Part shown: in pieces, positions 1-11,500 of the stretch
How the letters are laid out: each line of letters begins with the position of its first letter
Position numbering within the stretch: position 1 is the stretch's first letter
Position numbers and translations under genes: made by a program
Notes under the pieces: generated by a model
What the model was told of the DNA's origin: nothing
The model's input: the letters and a program-made list of their open reading frames with translations, nothing else
Databases searched by the model: none
Assembly (NCBI GenBank): GCA_003952965.2
Contig: CM025856.1
Coordinates: 22,784,280-22,848,279 of the forward strand
Reading direction: 5' to 3'
DNA: 64,000 nucleotides
DNA from: Morella rubra
Lineage: Eukaryota; Streptophyta; Magnoliopsida; Fagales; Myricaceae

Positions 1-66
1 GTGGGGTATCTTTTTTGTTTTTCAAGCTAACATACTTTTTGTTTTTCATGATCTTCAAACAGTACA

Positions 67-735
67 ATGGACACCTCCCAAAACTTAGATCTCGAACTTG
101 ACTGGACAACTCGTATTGATATGGAGTTTGGTACTTTGGAAGAGGCATGGAAACATTGGGAGAATTATGGTAGACAAATGGGTTTCAGTGTTAGGAAGCA
201 TTTTCAAAATAAAAGCAAGACATGTGGCGAAGTGACATCAAGAGGATTTGTATGTGTTAAAGGAGGTGTTCGAAGAGTAGATAAAAGAGATAATTTGGCC
301 ACTCGCTCTCGAGAACAAGCAAGGACTAACTGCCCTGTACGACTATGTCTTTCATTAGTTTGAGATACTGGAAACTACAAAGTCTATGATTTTATTTTTG
401 AGCATAACCATATACTTCATCTTTCAGAGATTGTTCATATGATGAGATCACAAAGAAATATATCTGAAGCCCAAGCATTGACAATTAATTTGGCATATAG
501 TTCAAGAATTCGACCTAAGGAGGCATATGAGCTAATGAGTAGAGAAGCTGGTGAAAGGGCTAATCTTGGATATATTGAGCTTGATCAAAGAAACCACCTT
601 CAAACTAGACGACAAAGAAGCTTGATATATGGTGAAGCAGGTTGTTTGTTAAGGTACTTTCAGCAACAAATGATTGAGCCAGAGCTTTTGAGTTTTCCAC
701 ATAAGGTCCAGTCCGCCAAGGAGTGCGAGTCTTGA
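67..735 (+). pseudogene. FAR1/FHY3-type DNA-binding domain, broken fragment
   Basis: The translation matches the N-terminal FAR1 DNA-binding domain, a WRKY-GCM1-like zinc-binding fold shared by FHY3/FAR1 transcription factors and Mutator-like transposases. Seen: a GTLEEAWKHWENYGRQMGFSVRK stretch (shortened here to its core EEAWKHWENYGRQMGF), a basic region with CVKGG, NCPVR, then after an in-frame TGA at 361-363 the FEHNH histidine signature and the linker that leads to the MULE domain (RQRSLIYGEAG, LRYFQQQM). Family homology stops near 690 and the last residues before the stop at 735 are unrelated. The MULE transposase core and SWIM finger are missing, where family members are usually over 600 residues. 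It is either a MULE remnant or a decayed host FRS gene; I cannot decide. The same fragment occurs inverted at 38,252-39,060. Confidence 0.8.
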
Positions 736-1177
736 ACGGAGGCATCAAAAGCCGAACCATAAAGACGCACCACTACCTGCTGTTTCAACCGTAGAGTCGA
801 CCACAACAGAAACCTTAGGCGAGATAGACATTGAAAGAAAGCAATTGACTTTTCTTTCTCAAATACAAGGAAGTATGCATAGACAATATTTAGTAAAAAA
901 AAATCCAAGGGGGAGAGAGAATAAGCGGCAAGGGCAAGAGCAAGAGGCAGCATGGCATGGCTAAATATTTCCTACGATGACCCATGGTGTGAAGAAGACG
1001 ATACCCACAAATTAGAGAAAATAAAACAAATCAGAGGAGATGATGGCGTTAAAGAGGAGGAGAGAGTCTGTGAACATCCACGGCGTTAATAATCTTTTGA
1101 AAGAGGACGGTCTGTAAACATCCACTTTTCAAACTTTTAAACACTATTTTAAATTTTTTACATGGATCGATGATGTA

Positions 1178-1222
1178 TTTAAATCCTGACCTTTTATTTT
1201 AAATAAAAGGTCAGGATTTAAA
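1178..1222. repeat. perfect 45-bp inverted repeat (hairpin)
   Basis: Two 22-bp arms (1,178-1,199 and 1,201-1,222) are exact reverse complements around a single T at 1,200; the core is AATCCTGACC facing GGTCAGGATT. The inverted copy near 37,770-37,810 has lost one base in one arm. It may be a small MITE relic or a cruciform-prone site; no function is claimed. Confidence 0.85.
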
Positions 1223-1441
1223 GAATTGTATCCCCTGCAATTACCTAGGAGTTGCAGAGGATCTGGGGGATCTGTATCCAGACATTCAAGCCTAGTTTGG
1301 AATCTGTCTGGGGGAAGCGCTTATTTTGTCTCTTAGTTACAGCATGTTGGGGCAGTTGAGGCAAAAAATTGACAGCTCTTTTGTTTCCTAGACAGTGATC
1401 CGTCGATCTCAAAACTGCCGTGTTTCCTCAGACTGAGTGTT

Positions 1442-1442
<1 letters not shown>

Positions 1443-1473
<31 letters not shown>
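1443..1473. repeat. (CT)n microsatellite
   Basis: About 15 uninterrupted CT units. In the inverted copy (about 37,507-37,546) the same tract is interrupted, reading as irregular GA units. Confidence 0.9.
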
Positions 1474-1475
<2 letters not shown>

Positions 1476-1577
1476 CAATAAGCCTGTGAGGCTGTGACTT
1501 TAAATGCGAGGGATAAGTACGAGGCATGACCAAGGCGGTACCGACTTGAATTTGTACGCGATTAGTGACGTGGAGCT

Positions 1578-2777
1578 CAGGGGTGGAGGGAGGGAGGGGC
1601 CAGGGGGCCGTGGCCCTCAAAAAGTTTTGTGAAATTTTTTTTAGTATATATATTCAGAGGCTCGACTGAAAAAATTTATAATTGGACCTTTTAAAATTTT
1701 ATTTAGTTCCTCTAAATTAAAATCTATAACATTTAAAAAATTACTAAAATCAACACGTTATAGGTGAAATTTAAAATTTTTTTATTGTCTATGTCAAGCA
1801 CTACAATAAGAAACTCAAGACATTTTAAATATTATGCATTTGGTCAAAACTACAAAAGAGCTTATTCAAGAGTTGAGAGAAAATGGTTGGGATGCCTTTT
1901 TTGAGAATGTGAAGTTATTTTGTGAAAAACATGATATTGAAATTCCTGATATGAATGCTTTGTACAAGTCAGGTTGAGCTAGATCTCAGAGTCAACGAGA
2001 TCATGTTACAATTGAGCACCATTATTGAATTGATATATTTGTGGCTACAATTTGACTCTCATTACAGAAAAGAAAACAGGTTTAGTAATAAAGCATACAA
2101 GAACTTCTTATTCTTAGCTCAACCTTAGATCCTAATAATTGCATATACTTCTTCAGATTGATGATATTTGTAGACTTCTTGAAAAATTTTACCTGAAGAT
2201 TTTACAGAGAAAAAAGATTCAGTTAAGATCAATTGCAAACCTTTAAGTGTGATGTGTCTCATGATCCTAATTTCAAAAGTTTTTCTACAATTTCTAAGTT
2301 ATGCCGAAAGTTGGTGGGAACCAAGAAGGTTAAAGATTTTCCATTTGATTGATAGATTGATTAATCTTGTGTTAACTCTTCCAGTTTCAACAGCTATTAC
2401 AGAGCGAGCTTTTTCAGTCATGAAAATCATTAAAACAAGACTTCACAACAAAATGAAGATGAATTTCTTGTAAATTCTTTGGTTATCTATATTGAAAAGA
2501 AATTATGCAACTGTTAGCACATAAATGTTAATAGATTTTGACTCTTTAAAAAGTCGTCGAGTTGCACTGTAATAGGAAATTAGTATGTTTTTGTGTATTT
2601 TTTTTAATATGTCTACAATTAATAAGATAAGATAAATTTTTGTGTACTATTTTTAATTTTAAATCAAGATTAACTTATAACAAATACTTTTACAAATTTT
2701 TATATCCTATAATATTTAATAATATTAATAATATATTTAACTTGACCCCTAATAAAAAAATCTTGGCTCCGTCACTA
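1578..2777 (+). mobile_element. hAT transposon remnant (TTF/ZMYM-type transposase C-terminus), copy A
   Basis: A 1.2-kb DNA transposon bounded by a perfect 8-bp target duplication GTGGAGCT (1,570-1,577 and 2,778-2,785), the hallmark of hAT elements. The imperfect terminal inverted repeats are CAGGGGTGGAGG at the left and CTCCGTCACTA at the right, the usual 'CAGTGGCGGAGCC' type. Inside, plus-strand reading gives pieces of the C-terminal half of a TTF-finger hAT transposase: a segment near 1,835-1,975 (ENGWDAFFENVKLF, EIPDMNALY) and the dimerisation region at 2,249-2,473 (LPVSTAITERAFSVMKIIKT). The N-terminal zinc finger and most of the catalytic part are absent and stops interrupt the rest, so it cannot move itself. 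Confidence 0.85.
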
Positions 2778-2785
2778 GTGGAGCT

Positions 2786-5700
2786 AGCCAGGCAATTTGG
2801 TCAGGCCGGGTGAAATATGCAGATATGCATCGCTTACTATATTTTTTGAAAACAGGGCTAGCTTCTACGCCGATAGAGATGTACAGATCAGCTTTCTATA
2901 TATAGGCCGCGTAACTCGTAAGTACGTACATTTTTGAAAGTTAATTTTTATTGTTCTTGTTGGGGTAGTTGTAGTGGGATTTTTGGATCTCTGTGTTTAC
3001 CTAGAAAAACTTAACAATTCAATCTAGAATCAAAGGTGAAGATTTAACGAATCTAACCTAATTACCATACAGGTCCTTATGATATACTGCTTTTACAATT
3101 TACTCCATGAGGTACAACTTTCCATTACAAGATCTATATTTTTCGACAAATGAGCCCTCCCGTCTATTTGCTGTTGCCCAATTAACGGGATGGTGCCCAC
3201 GTAGCATGCTCTTGCCACACCACCGCCAATTAGGGATGACATGTGTTGCTTTTTCTTCTTCTTCTTCTTTCATGAATGGCTTTTCCAAAATCGGGGATTT
3301 TTTTTATTAAAAAAAGAAAAAGAAATGGGGCTTGTAGTATATTTGGGTATCAGACAATCGCCTAAACTGCCTGTAACAAAAGTGACCCCTGCATGTAATG
3401 ATGAGTAATAACATTCATAATGTAACAATCGATCCAAAACCTTTCCTTCTTTAGTTATGACCGAAATATTCTAACCTAACTGTCTCATGAAAGGCTGGAT
3501 ACAATACTATAGCTCAAAGAAACTTCTTTCAAACGGTAGGTATTTATAGGAAATTGAGTGTAGAAGAATGAGCTCTAGATTTCAAAATCTTGAAAAGTTG
3601 GGCCATGGAAATTCCAAAATCTTTTTAATTTCTTATTTATGTTTTGCTTTTGCCTAGCCTTTTTAACAAGTCAAGTTTTGACTAGTAAGTTGTACCTTGA
3701 CCCTTGGAAAGTTCTAGAATAACTCTTGAAAAAATGTGGGTCTTTGAGAGATGTAACATAATTAATATAAGAAGTAGTATGAATATATGATGGGATCTAG
3801 ATGTAGAAGTTATTCAATCAGAAAATTGTATTCACTATTTGAAATCATAAATTTAGTTGAGCTTTACTCCCTTTTATCTTCTTTTTCTTGTTGTGAATTT
3901 GTGTTCTCAAATTCTTGTTGTCTATCTTTGTCTTCCCCCATCAAGTACTCTCTAGCCTCAATATAGAGTTTGATATATTTTTTTTTTTTTGCAAATTAGA
4001 AGCCGCCTCAAGAAAAATTGCATGCATGCATTTTTCTATGGAGGCCTGCAGGGACGGCTAGCTTAAGCTGATCTCCCTTATAAGGTCTTCAAAAGATAGC
4101 CTTTGGAGTCCTCAACATGATCAATTTAGGTGCCTATGAAATATAGCCGGCCGGATCAAATTAATTCGTGTACGTTCGCATGCATATATATATGGCTAAT
4201 AATTGAGGAGGTAATTGCATGCCCAACGCACCCATGACGTGCATTAGGGCGTTAAGTTTTTGACCACTAATGGACGCATTATTAAAGCCAGATTTTATAT
4301 TCTAAACTTTATACGCCACAAAAAGATTTGGGCTATAGCGGCGCCGGGCATAGGCAGAAATTAAGAAAGCCTCGATACAATATGGAGAATGTAGTGACGA
4401 AACAATATCTTCCTCGCATAACCACAATAGATCATATTTTTAGTAAAATTGGGTTCGTTGCGATAATATTTTTTGCGATGCATGTAGAATTTTGTTGCTA
4501 AAAACATATGTTTTAAGCTGTCTTTAGCGATGAAACAATATCTTCGATGTGAAAAAGAATTTTTAACTATGAATTAAATTAGATTGGTCACTGATAAATT
4601 CGTCGCTAAAGTGCAAATTTCTTGTAGTGACGTACACCGTCACTGTCTGCATGAATAAGAGTACTGATGGGGGAGAGATTTTTCCTTTCTACAAAAGCTC
4701 ATAATCAGAAGCCCAAACATAGTCAGGCATATGCCTACCAGATTGGCGCCACGAGTGTCTTCCTGTGATAGGAAGTCCATGAAAAGGCTTGCTGTAGAAG
4801 TTTTATAGTGTATGTAAGCTCCCATAAGTGATCATGATTGCAGCCACTGAATGCGGCTTAAAAGATAAGAGAAAGTGATAAAGAATAGGTCGACTCAGTC
4901 CAATCGAAAGGAGACAAGTCTAATAGAGCGGGCACCTAGTGAAAGAGTGGATGGGACGGATGAGGCCTAGAGACGTAAAGGCCTGGACCGTAAGAAAAGA
5001 AGGGGCCCAGCAAGGAGGAAAAAGGATATATGGAAAGAAAGAATGGAAAAAGGGGGTAAGCTCTTTTTCTCTCTAAAAAAGAATCAGTAAAGAAAAAATA
5101 TACAAAAATGAAGATTAATAAAGGCATCAGAAAAACCCCCCTAAGGAGAGACTCTGCGTATCAGGTTGTTTTTTTTACTTGTAGGAGGAAGGAAGAGGCG
5201 TTTCAGCTTTTCAACTCATCCCAAGCGCTGGGTCTTTGGCCCAGCTCCCTCGGGTTCTTAACTTAGTAAACTTTGTGATAGTAAGACCGACTAAATTTGG
5301 CTTCATCAAGTACGTTTTACTACTAAATACACCTATAATATTACAAGATATGAATTTGGATCTGAAAAATTGAAAGAAAAAGAAAAGGCTAGAAGAATGA
5401 TTTGATTTGTAAAGCTATATATTATGATGGCTTTGAGTTGTAAAGCTATATATATTCCAGTTACTTCCTGCTTATTATTGTACCAGTGGCCACAGGCGCT
5501 GACAATTGATATATATATAAGAAGAAGAAAAAAACCATTGCAAAAACAGAAAAATCCCATGACCAAAAATTGTAGTTCTCAACTCAAGCTAGGTTTGAGT
5601 CACATATTCTTTATATTCCAAATAAGTAATAGCCACATCTGCACTTTTAATTTAAAAAGATTCATCAAGATTGCTTTTAAAGCTTCTAAGATTTATCCAA

Positions 5701-6784
5701 TTTTTCATGATAAAAATCTAATGTGAAATTTGGTAATTTATACCATTCTGTCATTCGTTCTCTTTTTTTTTTTAATTCAAGAAAGGCAATAGGTCCAAAC
5801 TTTATTACATAGCCCTCACTTTGAGGGAGAAAATCGTGATAACAAAAAACTTGGCCAGCTACAAAAAAAAAAAAAAAAAAAAAAGGCCAAAACAAAGCTA
5901 AAAACTCTAATCCAACCAACAAAATAAAACTAAATTACATAAGGATTTATTCTCTTTTTCTACTTAAACATGTGAGACTCAGAGTATTACAATCGCCCTT
6001 CCACAATATTTCACACATCATACATGAACTAGCACACGTGTAATTAAGAGAAAGCATTCAACATACATTATTCTAACCTTTACTCTAGCTGCATGTTTAG
6101 TACACTAATCTCTTCTGGTTCTTTACCCGGCCATCTCAAGGATCTGCCCCTACTTCATGCGTATAGATTTTTTATTTTTTTTTTTTGGGGGGGGTGTGGT
6201 TAGACGGGTAGGTTTATGAGGGTTCTAGAGAGAGGAAAATCTCTAGAACAGTGTTTTTTTTTTTTACGATAAACAAGATATGAAATTAATCGAGATGCAA
6301 ATGTACAAAACCACTTTGTGTGCAGCGGCAGGAAATTCAAATAGAATTATACAAAGCTGAAAAATATCAGATCCTTTCTGACAACTTACAACTCACTAGA
6401 GCAGCAAGATTCTAGGTTGTAGGCTGGCTCCTAGATTCTTTATATATGTATTTAAGGGTTAGCATCTGAGGGCCTGGTGATTGCTCGCTGCAAAACTCGT
6501 AGTACTTCTTCTGGGTCAGATAATTCCTCCTCTCCAAATGCAGCCCAACAAAAGCTCCATGTCCTAGAAGCCAGAGTCCCATAATTTCCTGCAAGAGAAA
6601 CTACAAGAACTCTGCAGAGAACTCCAAGAATAATATTTTCACCGCAAACAAAAGGTTTCAGGTTTTTCGATCCCACTAGCTAGACTTGAAAGAGTACATC
6701 TTCCAGTCTACAGGTTGAGTGTCTTCATCAGTAGCTTGCATGAAGCTACTCTACAGACGCCTTCAATCAAATAGAATTAATTTG
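2786..6784. other. 3' flank of kinase gene, arm A (inverted)
   Basis: About 4 kb of AT-rich sequence with no supportable gene. It mirrors 8,519-12,515 and, in garbled form, 31,260-36,169. It contains a CACTA-type terminus at 4,629, long poly-A/T tracts near 5,860 and 6,180-6,260, and the likely kinase 3' UTR next to 6,784. Confidence 0.6.
4390..4629 (-). mobile_element. CACTA-type terminus, non-autonomous remnant (arm A)
   Basis: Read on the minus strand from 4,629 the sequence begins CACTACAAGAAATTTGC, followed by short repeats about 'gcgac' and 'agatattgtttc', the layout of small non-autonomous CACTA elements of plants. I do not find a matching opposite terminus, so the left limit is a guess. 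The mirror copy starts at 10,676 and a garbled one lies near 33,925-34,225. Confidence 0.4.
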
Positions 6785-7452
6785 TTATCTACTGGCTGCA
6801 GGTGTATGACGCTTTTTCTGGAGCGCAAGTGACATGTCGCGTAGCCTATTTGTTATCTCTGTGAATGAGGGCCTGGCTGCAGGATCAGGAGACCAGCACT
6901 CTTCCATTAACCTTTTCCACTGGGGATCACAACGTTTTGGAAGCTGAGGCCTGAGCGTGTTGCTTACGATTCCACCTTCATGCAAAGTTCAAAATTACAA
7001 CGAAAAAAATGGAAATCAAAATCGAAGGAGAGACGTGCAGTTACAGAGTATAGCAGGATGGCTAGTGAAGACAGTACTGGTAATAATATTTGGTGAATTA
7101 GGCATTAAACTCAGAACTTACCTATGATAGCACCACAATGCATGTTCGCATATGGCTCCTCACCAGTCAGAAGCTCCCACAGCGCAATACCAAATGAGAA
7201 AACATCAACCTGTCAAAAAAGAGAAAAAACAGAGATGATCTTGTCATTACATCCATGGACATATAGGGTTCTGGTTCAAAGATTCATGAACTCCAGCGGA
7301 AGATATAGGCTCTATCCCAGGTTTAAAACCTTTTCAGAGACCCTGCTGCTGCTACCGTTTAATAATTCTGGCGCCATCCATGGAAGGGTTCCTCTAACAC
7401 CACCTGAGACGAGTGTGTTGCGTTTAATTCTTGACAACCCAAAGTCTCCAAC
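6785..7452 (-). pseudogene. 3' exons of Raf-like kinase, arm A partial copy
   Basis: Three minus-strand exons match the last three exons of the kinase gene at 25,534-31,259: about 7,452-7,330 ([28 protein letters not shown]), 7,209-7,122 ([29 protein letters not shown]) and 6,975-6,785 ([30 protein letters not shown], ending SR-stop). Splice sites GT/AG are intact. This covers the activation loop to kinase subdomain XI; the Gly loop, VAIK lysine and catalytic loop are absent, so no kinase can be made from it. It agrees exactly with arm B and lacks the 18-bp duplication and 1-bp loss of the long copy, so it is probably the better record of the true exons. Confidence 0.85.
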
Positions 7453-7504
7453 CTGAAACGCAGGTAACAACCCTGTGAGCTGAATAACAAAGCATGTCGT
7501 CGCA

Positions 7505-7798
7505 GAATGTGCTTCAAACCACTCAACAAAGAAAGAAGGATCATTCAGAAAACTCTAATCCTTGAGAATAAAGATACACTACTGATCATTATAGGTGGAT
7601 CCTTGAAGATTGACGATCAGGACAACGTGCTAGTAGCAGAGCATAGACTTTCTAGGATGCTAGCATTGCAGAAGAACACCTATTCTTTATATGTAATAAT
7701 ATTTGGTAAGCATACCTTGATGCAGGCCAGTTAAACTCAGAACTTACCTGTCAAAATGCACGTATTGTACAATGTCTTCTCGCAGATATGGCTCCTCC
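7505..7798. other. centre of palindrome 1, chimeric junction
   Basis: 7,505-7,610 is reverse complement of the gene's intron before the activation-loop exon (matching about 30,410-30,515). From 7,611 to 7,798 the sequence is a corrupted rendering of the intron and exon edge near 7,085-7,165: shared words such as AATAATATTTGGT, AAACTCAGAACTTACCT and ATATGGCTCCTC occur in the right order with inserted bases between. This is what an uncorrected read used to bridge a joint looks like. Confidence 0.7.
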
Positions 7799-7850
7799 TC
7801 TCACGACATGCTTTGTTATTCAGCTCACAGGGTTGTTACCTGCGTTTCAG

Positions 7851-8518
7851 GTTGGAGACTTTGGGTTGTCAAGAATTAAACGCAACACACTCGTCTCAGG
7901 TGGTGTTAGAGGAACCCTTCCATGGATGGCGCCAGAATTATTAAACGGTAGCAGCAGCAGGGTCTCTGAAAAGGTTTTAAACCTGGGATAGAGCCTATAT
8001 CTTCCGCTGGAGTTCATGAATCTTTGAACCAGAACCCTATATGTCCATGGATGTAATGACAAGATCATCTCTGTTTTTTCTCTTTTTTGACAGGTTGATG
8101 TTTTCTCATTTGGTATTGCGCTGTGGGAGCTTCTGACTGGTGAGGAGCCATATGCGAACATGCATTGTGGTGCTATCATAGGTAAGTTCTGAGTTTAATG
8201 CCTAATTCACCAAATATTATTACCAGTACTGTCTTCACTAGCCATCCTGCTATACTCTGTAACTGCACGTCTCTCCTTCGATTTTGATTTCCATTTTTTT
8301 CGTTGTAATTTTGAACTTTGCATGAAGGTGGAATCGTAAGCAACACGCTCAGGCCTCAGCTTCCAAAACGTTGTGATCCCCAGTGGAAAAGGTTAATGGA
8401 AGAGTGCTGGTCTCCTGATCCTGCAGCCAGGCCCTCATTCACAGAGATAACAAATAGGCTACGCGACATGTCACTTGCGCTCCAGAAAAAGCGTCATACA
8501 CCTGCAGCCAGTAGATAA
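7851..8518 (+). pseudogene. 3' exons of Raf-like kinase, arm B partial copy
   Basis: Exons 7,851-7,973, 8,094-8,181 and 8,328-8,518 give the last 41 + 29 + 63 codons of the kinase: DFG, the [13 protein letters not shown] activation segment, subdomains IX-XI and the tail ending [13 protein letters not shown]. Donor GTAAGT after 8,181 and acceptors ending CAG (7,850, 8,093) and AAG (8,327) are clean, and the phases match across introns. No upstream exon is present in this orientation: just left of it lies the palindrome centre. It is base-for-base the mirror of arm A here. Confidence 0.85.
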
Positions 8519-11500
8519 CAAATTAATTCTATTTGATTGAAGGCGTCTGTAGAGTAGCTTCATGCAAGCTACTGATGAAGACACTCAACCTGTAGACTGG
8601 AAGATGTACTCTTTCAAGTCTAGCTAGTGGGATCGAAAAACCTGAAACCTTTTGTTTGCGGTGAAAATATTATTCTTGGAGTTCTCTGCAGAGTTCTTGT
8701 AGTTTCTCTTGCAGGAAATTATGGGACTCTGGCTTCTAGGACATGGAGCTTTTGTTGGGCTGCATTTGGAGAGGAGGAATTATCTGACCCAGAAGAAGTA
8801 CTACGAGTTTTGCAGCGAGCAATCACCAGGCCCTCAGATGCTAACCCTTAAATACATATATAAAGAATCTAGGAGCCAGCCTACAACCTAGAATCTTGCT
8901 GCTCTAGTGAGTTGTAAGTTGTCAGAAAGGATCTGATATTTTTCAGCTTTGTATAATTCTATTTGAATTTCCTGCCGCTGCACACAAAGTGGTTTTGTAC
9001 ATTTGCATCTCGATTAATTTCATATCTTGTTTATCGTAAAAAAAAAAAACACTGTTCTAGAGATTTTCCTCTCTCTAGAACCCTCATAAACCTACCCGTC
9101 TAACCACACCCCCCCCCCCAAAAAAAATAAAAAATCTATACGAATGAAGTAGGGGCAGATCCTTGAGATGGCCGGGGTAAAGAACCAGAAGAGATTAGTG
9201 TACTAAACATGCAGCTAGAGTAAAGGTTAGAATAATGTATGTTGAATGCTTTCTCTTAATTACACGTGTGCTAGTTCATGTATGATGTGTGAAATATTGT
9301 GGAAGGGGGCGATTGTAATACTCTGAGTCTCACATGTTTAAGTAGAAAAAGAGAATAAATCCTTATGTAATTTAGTTTTATTTTGTTGGTTGGATTAGAG
9401 GTTTTTAGCTTTGTTTTGGCCTTTTTTTTTTTTTTTTTTTTTGTAGCTGGCCAAGTTTTTTGTTATCACGATTTTCTCCCTCAAAGTGAGGGCTATGTAA
9501 TAAAGTTTGGACCTATTGCCTTTCTTGAATTAAAAAAAAAAAGAGAACGAATGACAGAATGGTATAAATTACCAAATTTCACATTAGATTTTTATCATGA
9601 AAAATTGGATAAATCTTAGAAGCTTTAAAAGCAATCTTGATGAATCTTTTTAAATTAAAAGTGCAGATGTGGCTATTACTTATTTGGAATATAAAGAATA
9701 TGTGACTCAAACCTAGCTTGAGTTGAGAACTACAATTTTTGGTCATGGGATTTTTCTGTTTTTGCAATGGTTTTTTTCTTCTTCTTATATATATATCAAT
9801 TGTCAGCGCCTGTGGCCACTGGTACAATAATAAGCAGGAAGTAACTGGAATATATATAGCTTTACAACTCAAAGCCATCATAATATATAGCTTTACAAAT
9901 CAAATCATTCTTCTAGCCTTTTCTTTTTCTTTCAATTTTTCAGATCCAAATTCATATCTTGTAATATTATAGGTGTATTTAGTAGTAAAACGTACTTGAT
10001 GAAGCCAAATTTAGTCGGTCTTACTATCACAAAGTTTACTAAGTTAAGAACCCGAGGGAGCTGGGCCAAAGACCCAGCGCTTGGGATGAGTTGAAAAGCT
10101 GAAACGCCTCTTCCTTCCTCCTACAAGTAAAAAAAACAACCTGATACGCAGAGTCTCTCCTTAGGGGGGTTTTTCTGATGCCTTTATTAATCTTCATTTT
10201 TGTATATTTTTTCTTTACTGATTCTTTTTTAGAGAGAAAAAGAGCTTACCCCCTTTTTCCATTCTTTCTTTCCATATATCCTTTTTCCTCCTTGCTGGGC
10301 CCCTTCTTTTCTTACGGTCCAGGCCTTTACGTCTCTAGGCCTCATCCGTCCCATCCACTCTTTCACTAGGTGCCCGCTCTATTAGACTTGTCTCCTTTCG
10401 ATTGGACTGAGTCGACCTATTCTTTATCACTTTCTCTTATCTTTTAAGCCGCATTCAGTGGCTGCAATCATGATCACTTATGGGAGCTTACATACACTAT
10501 AAAACTTCTACAGCAAGCCTTTTCATGGACTTCCTATCACAGGAAGACACTCGTGGCGCCAATCTGGTAGGCATATGCCTGACTATGTTTGGGCTTCTGA
10601 TTATGAGCTTTTGTAGAAAGGAAAAATCTCTCCCCCATCAGTACTCTTATTCATGCAGACAGTGACGGTGTACGTCACTACAAGAAATTTGCACTTTAGC
10701 GACGAATTTATCAGTGACCAATCTAATTTAATTCATAGTTAAAAATTCTTTTTCACATCGAAGATATTGTTTCATCGCTAAAGACAGCTTAAAACATATG
10801 TTTTTAGCAACAAAATTCTACATGCATCGCAAAAAATATTATCGCAACGAACCCAATTTGTTACTAAAAATATGATCTATTGTGGTTATGCGAGGAAGAT
10901 ATTGTTTCGTCACTACATTCTCCATATTGTATCGAGGCTTTCTTAATTTCTGCCTATGCCCGGCGCCGCTATAGCCCAAATCTTTTGTGGCGTATAAAGT
11001 TTAGAATATAAAATCTGGCTTTAATAATGCGTCCATTATGTCAAAAACTTAACGCCCTAATGCACGTCAGCGTTGGGCATGCAATTACCTCCTCAATTAT
11101 TAGCCATATATATATGCATGCGAACGTACAACGAATTAATTTGATCCGGCCGGCTATATTTCATAGGCACCTAAATTGATCATGTTGAGGACTCCAAAGG
11201 CTATCTTTTGAAGACCTTATAAGGGAGATCAGCTTAAGCTAGCCGTCCCTGCAGGCCTCCATAGAAAAATGCAATGCATGCAATTGTTTCTTGAGGGGCT
11301 TCTAATTTGCAAAAAAAAAATATATATCAAACTCTATATTGAGGCTAGAGAGTACTTGATGGGGGAAGACAAAGATAGACAACAAGAATTTGAGAACACA
11401 AATTCACAACAAGAAAAAGAAGATAAAAGGGAGTAAAGCTCAACTAAATTTATGATTTCAAATAGTGAATACAATTTTCTGATTGAATAACTTCTACATC

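Larger units (their letters stand above)
736..1569. other. non-coding stretch between FAR1 fragment and hAT element
   Basis: No supportable gene. It holds a 45-bp perfect hairpin (1,178-1,222) and a CT microsatellite (1,443-1,473). The stretch recurs inverted at 37,407-38,250; an open frame there and at 660-953 is shared by both copies only because the DNA is duplicated and has no recognisable protein features. Confidence 0.6.

Noticed and set aside
660-953. 97-codon hydrophobic minus-strand frame, also present at 38,034-38,327
   Set aside because: Shared only because the DNA is duplicated; no start context, homology or splice signals, and it overlaps the FAR1 fragment's tail.
10676-10915. 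Complete CACTA MITE
   Set aside because: Only one terminus is convincing; the opposite TAGTG end and a 3-bp duplication were not found.
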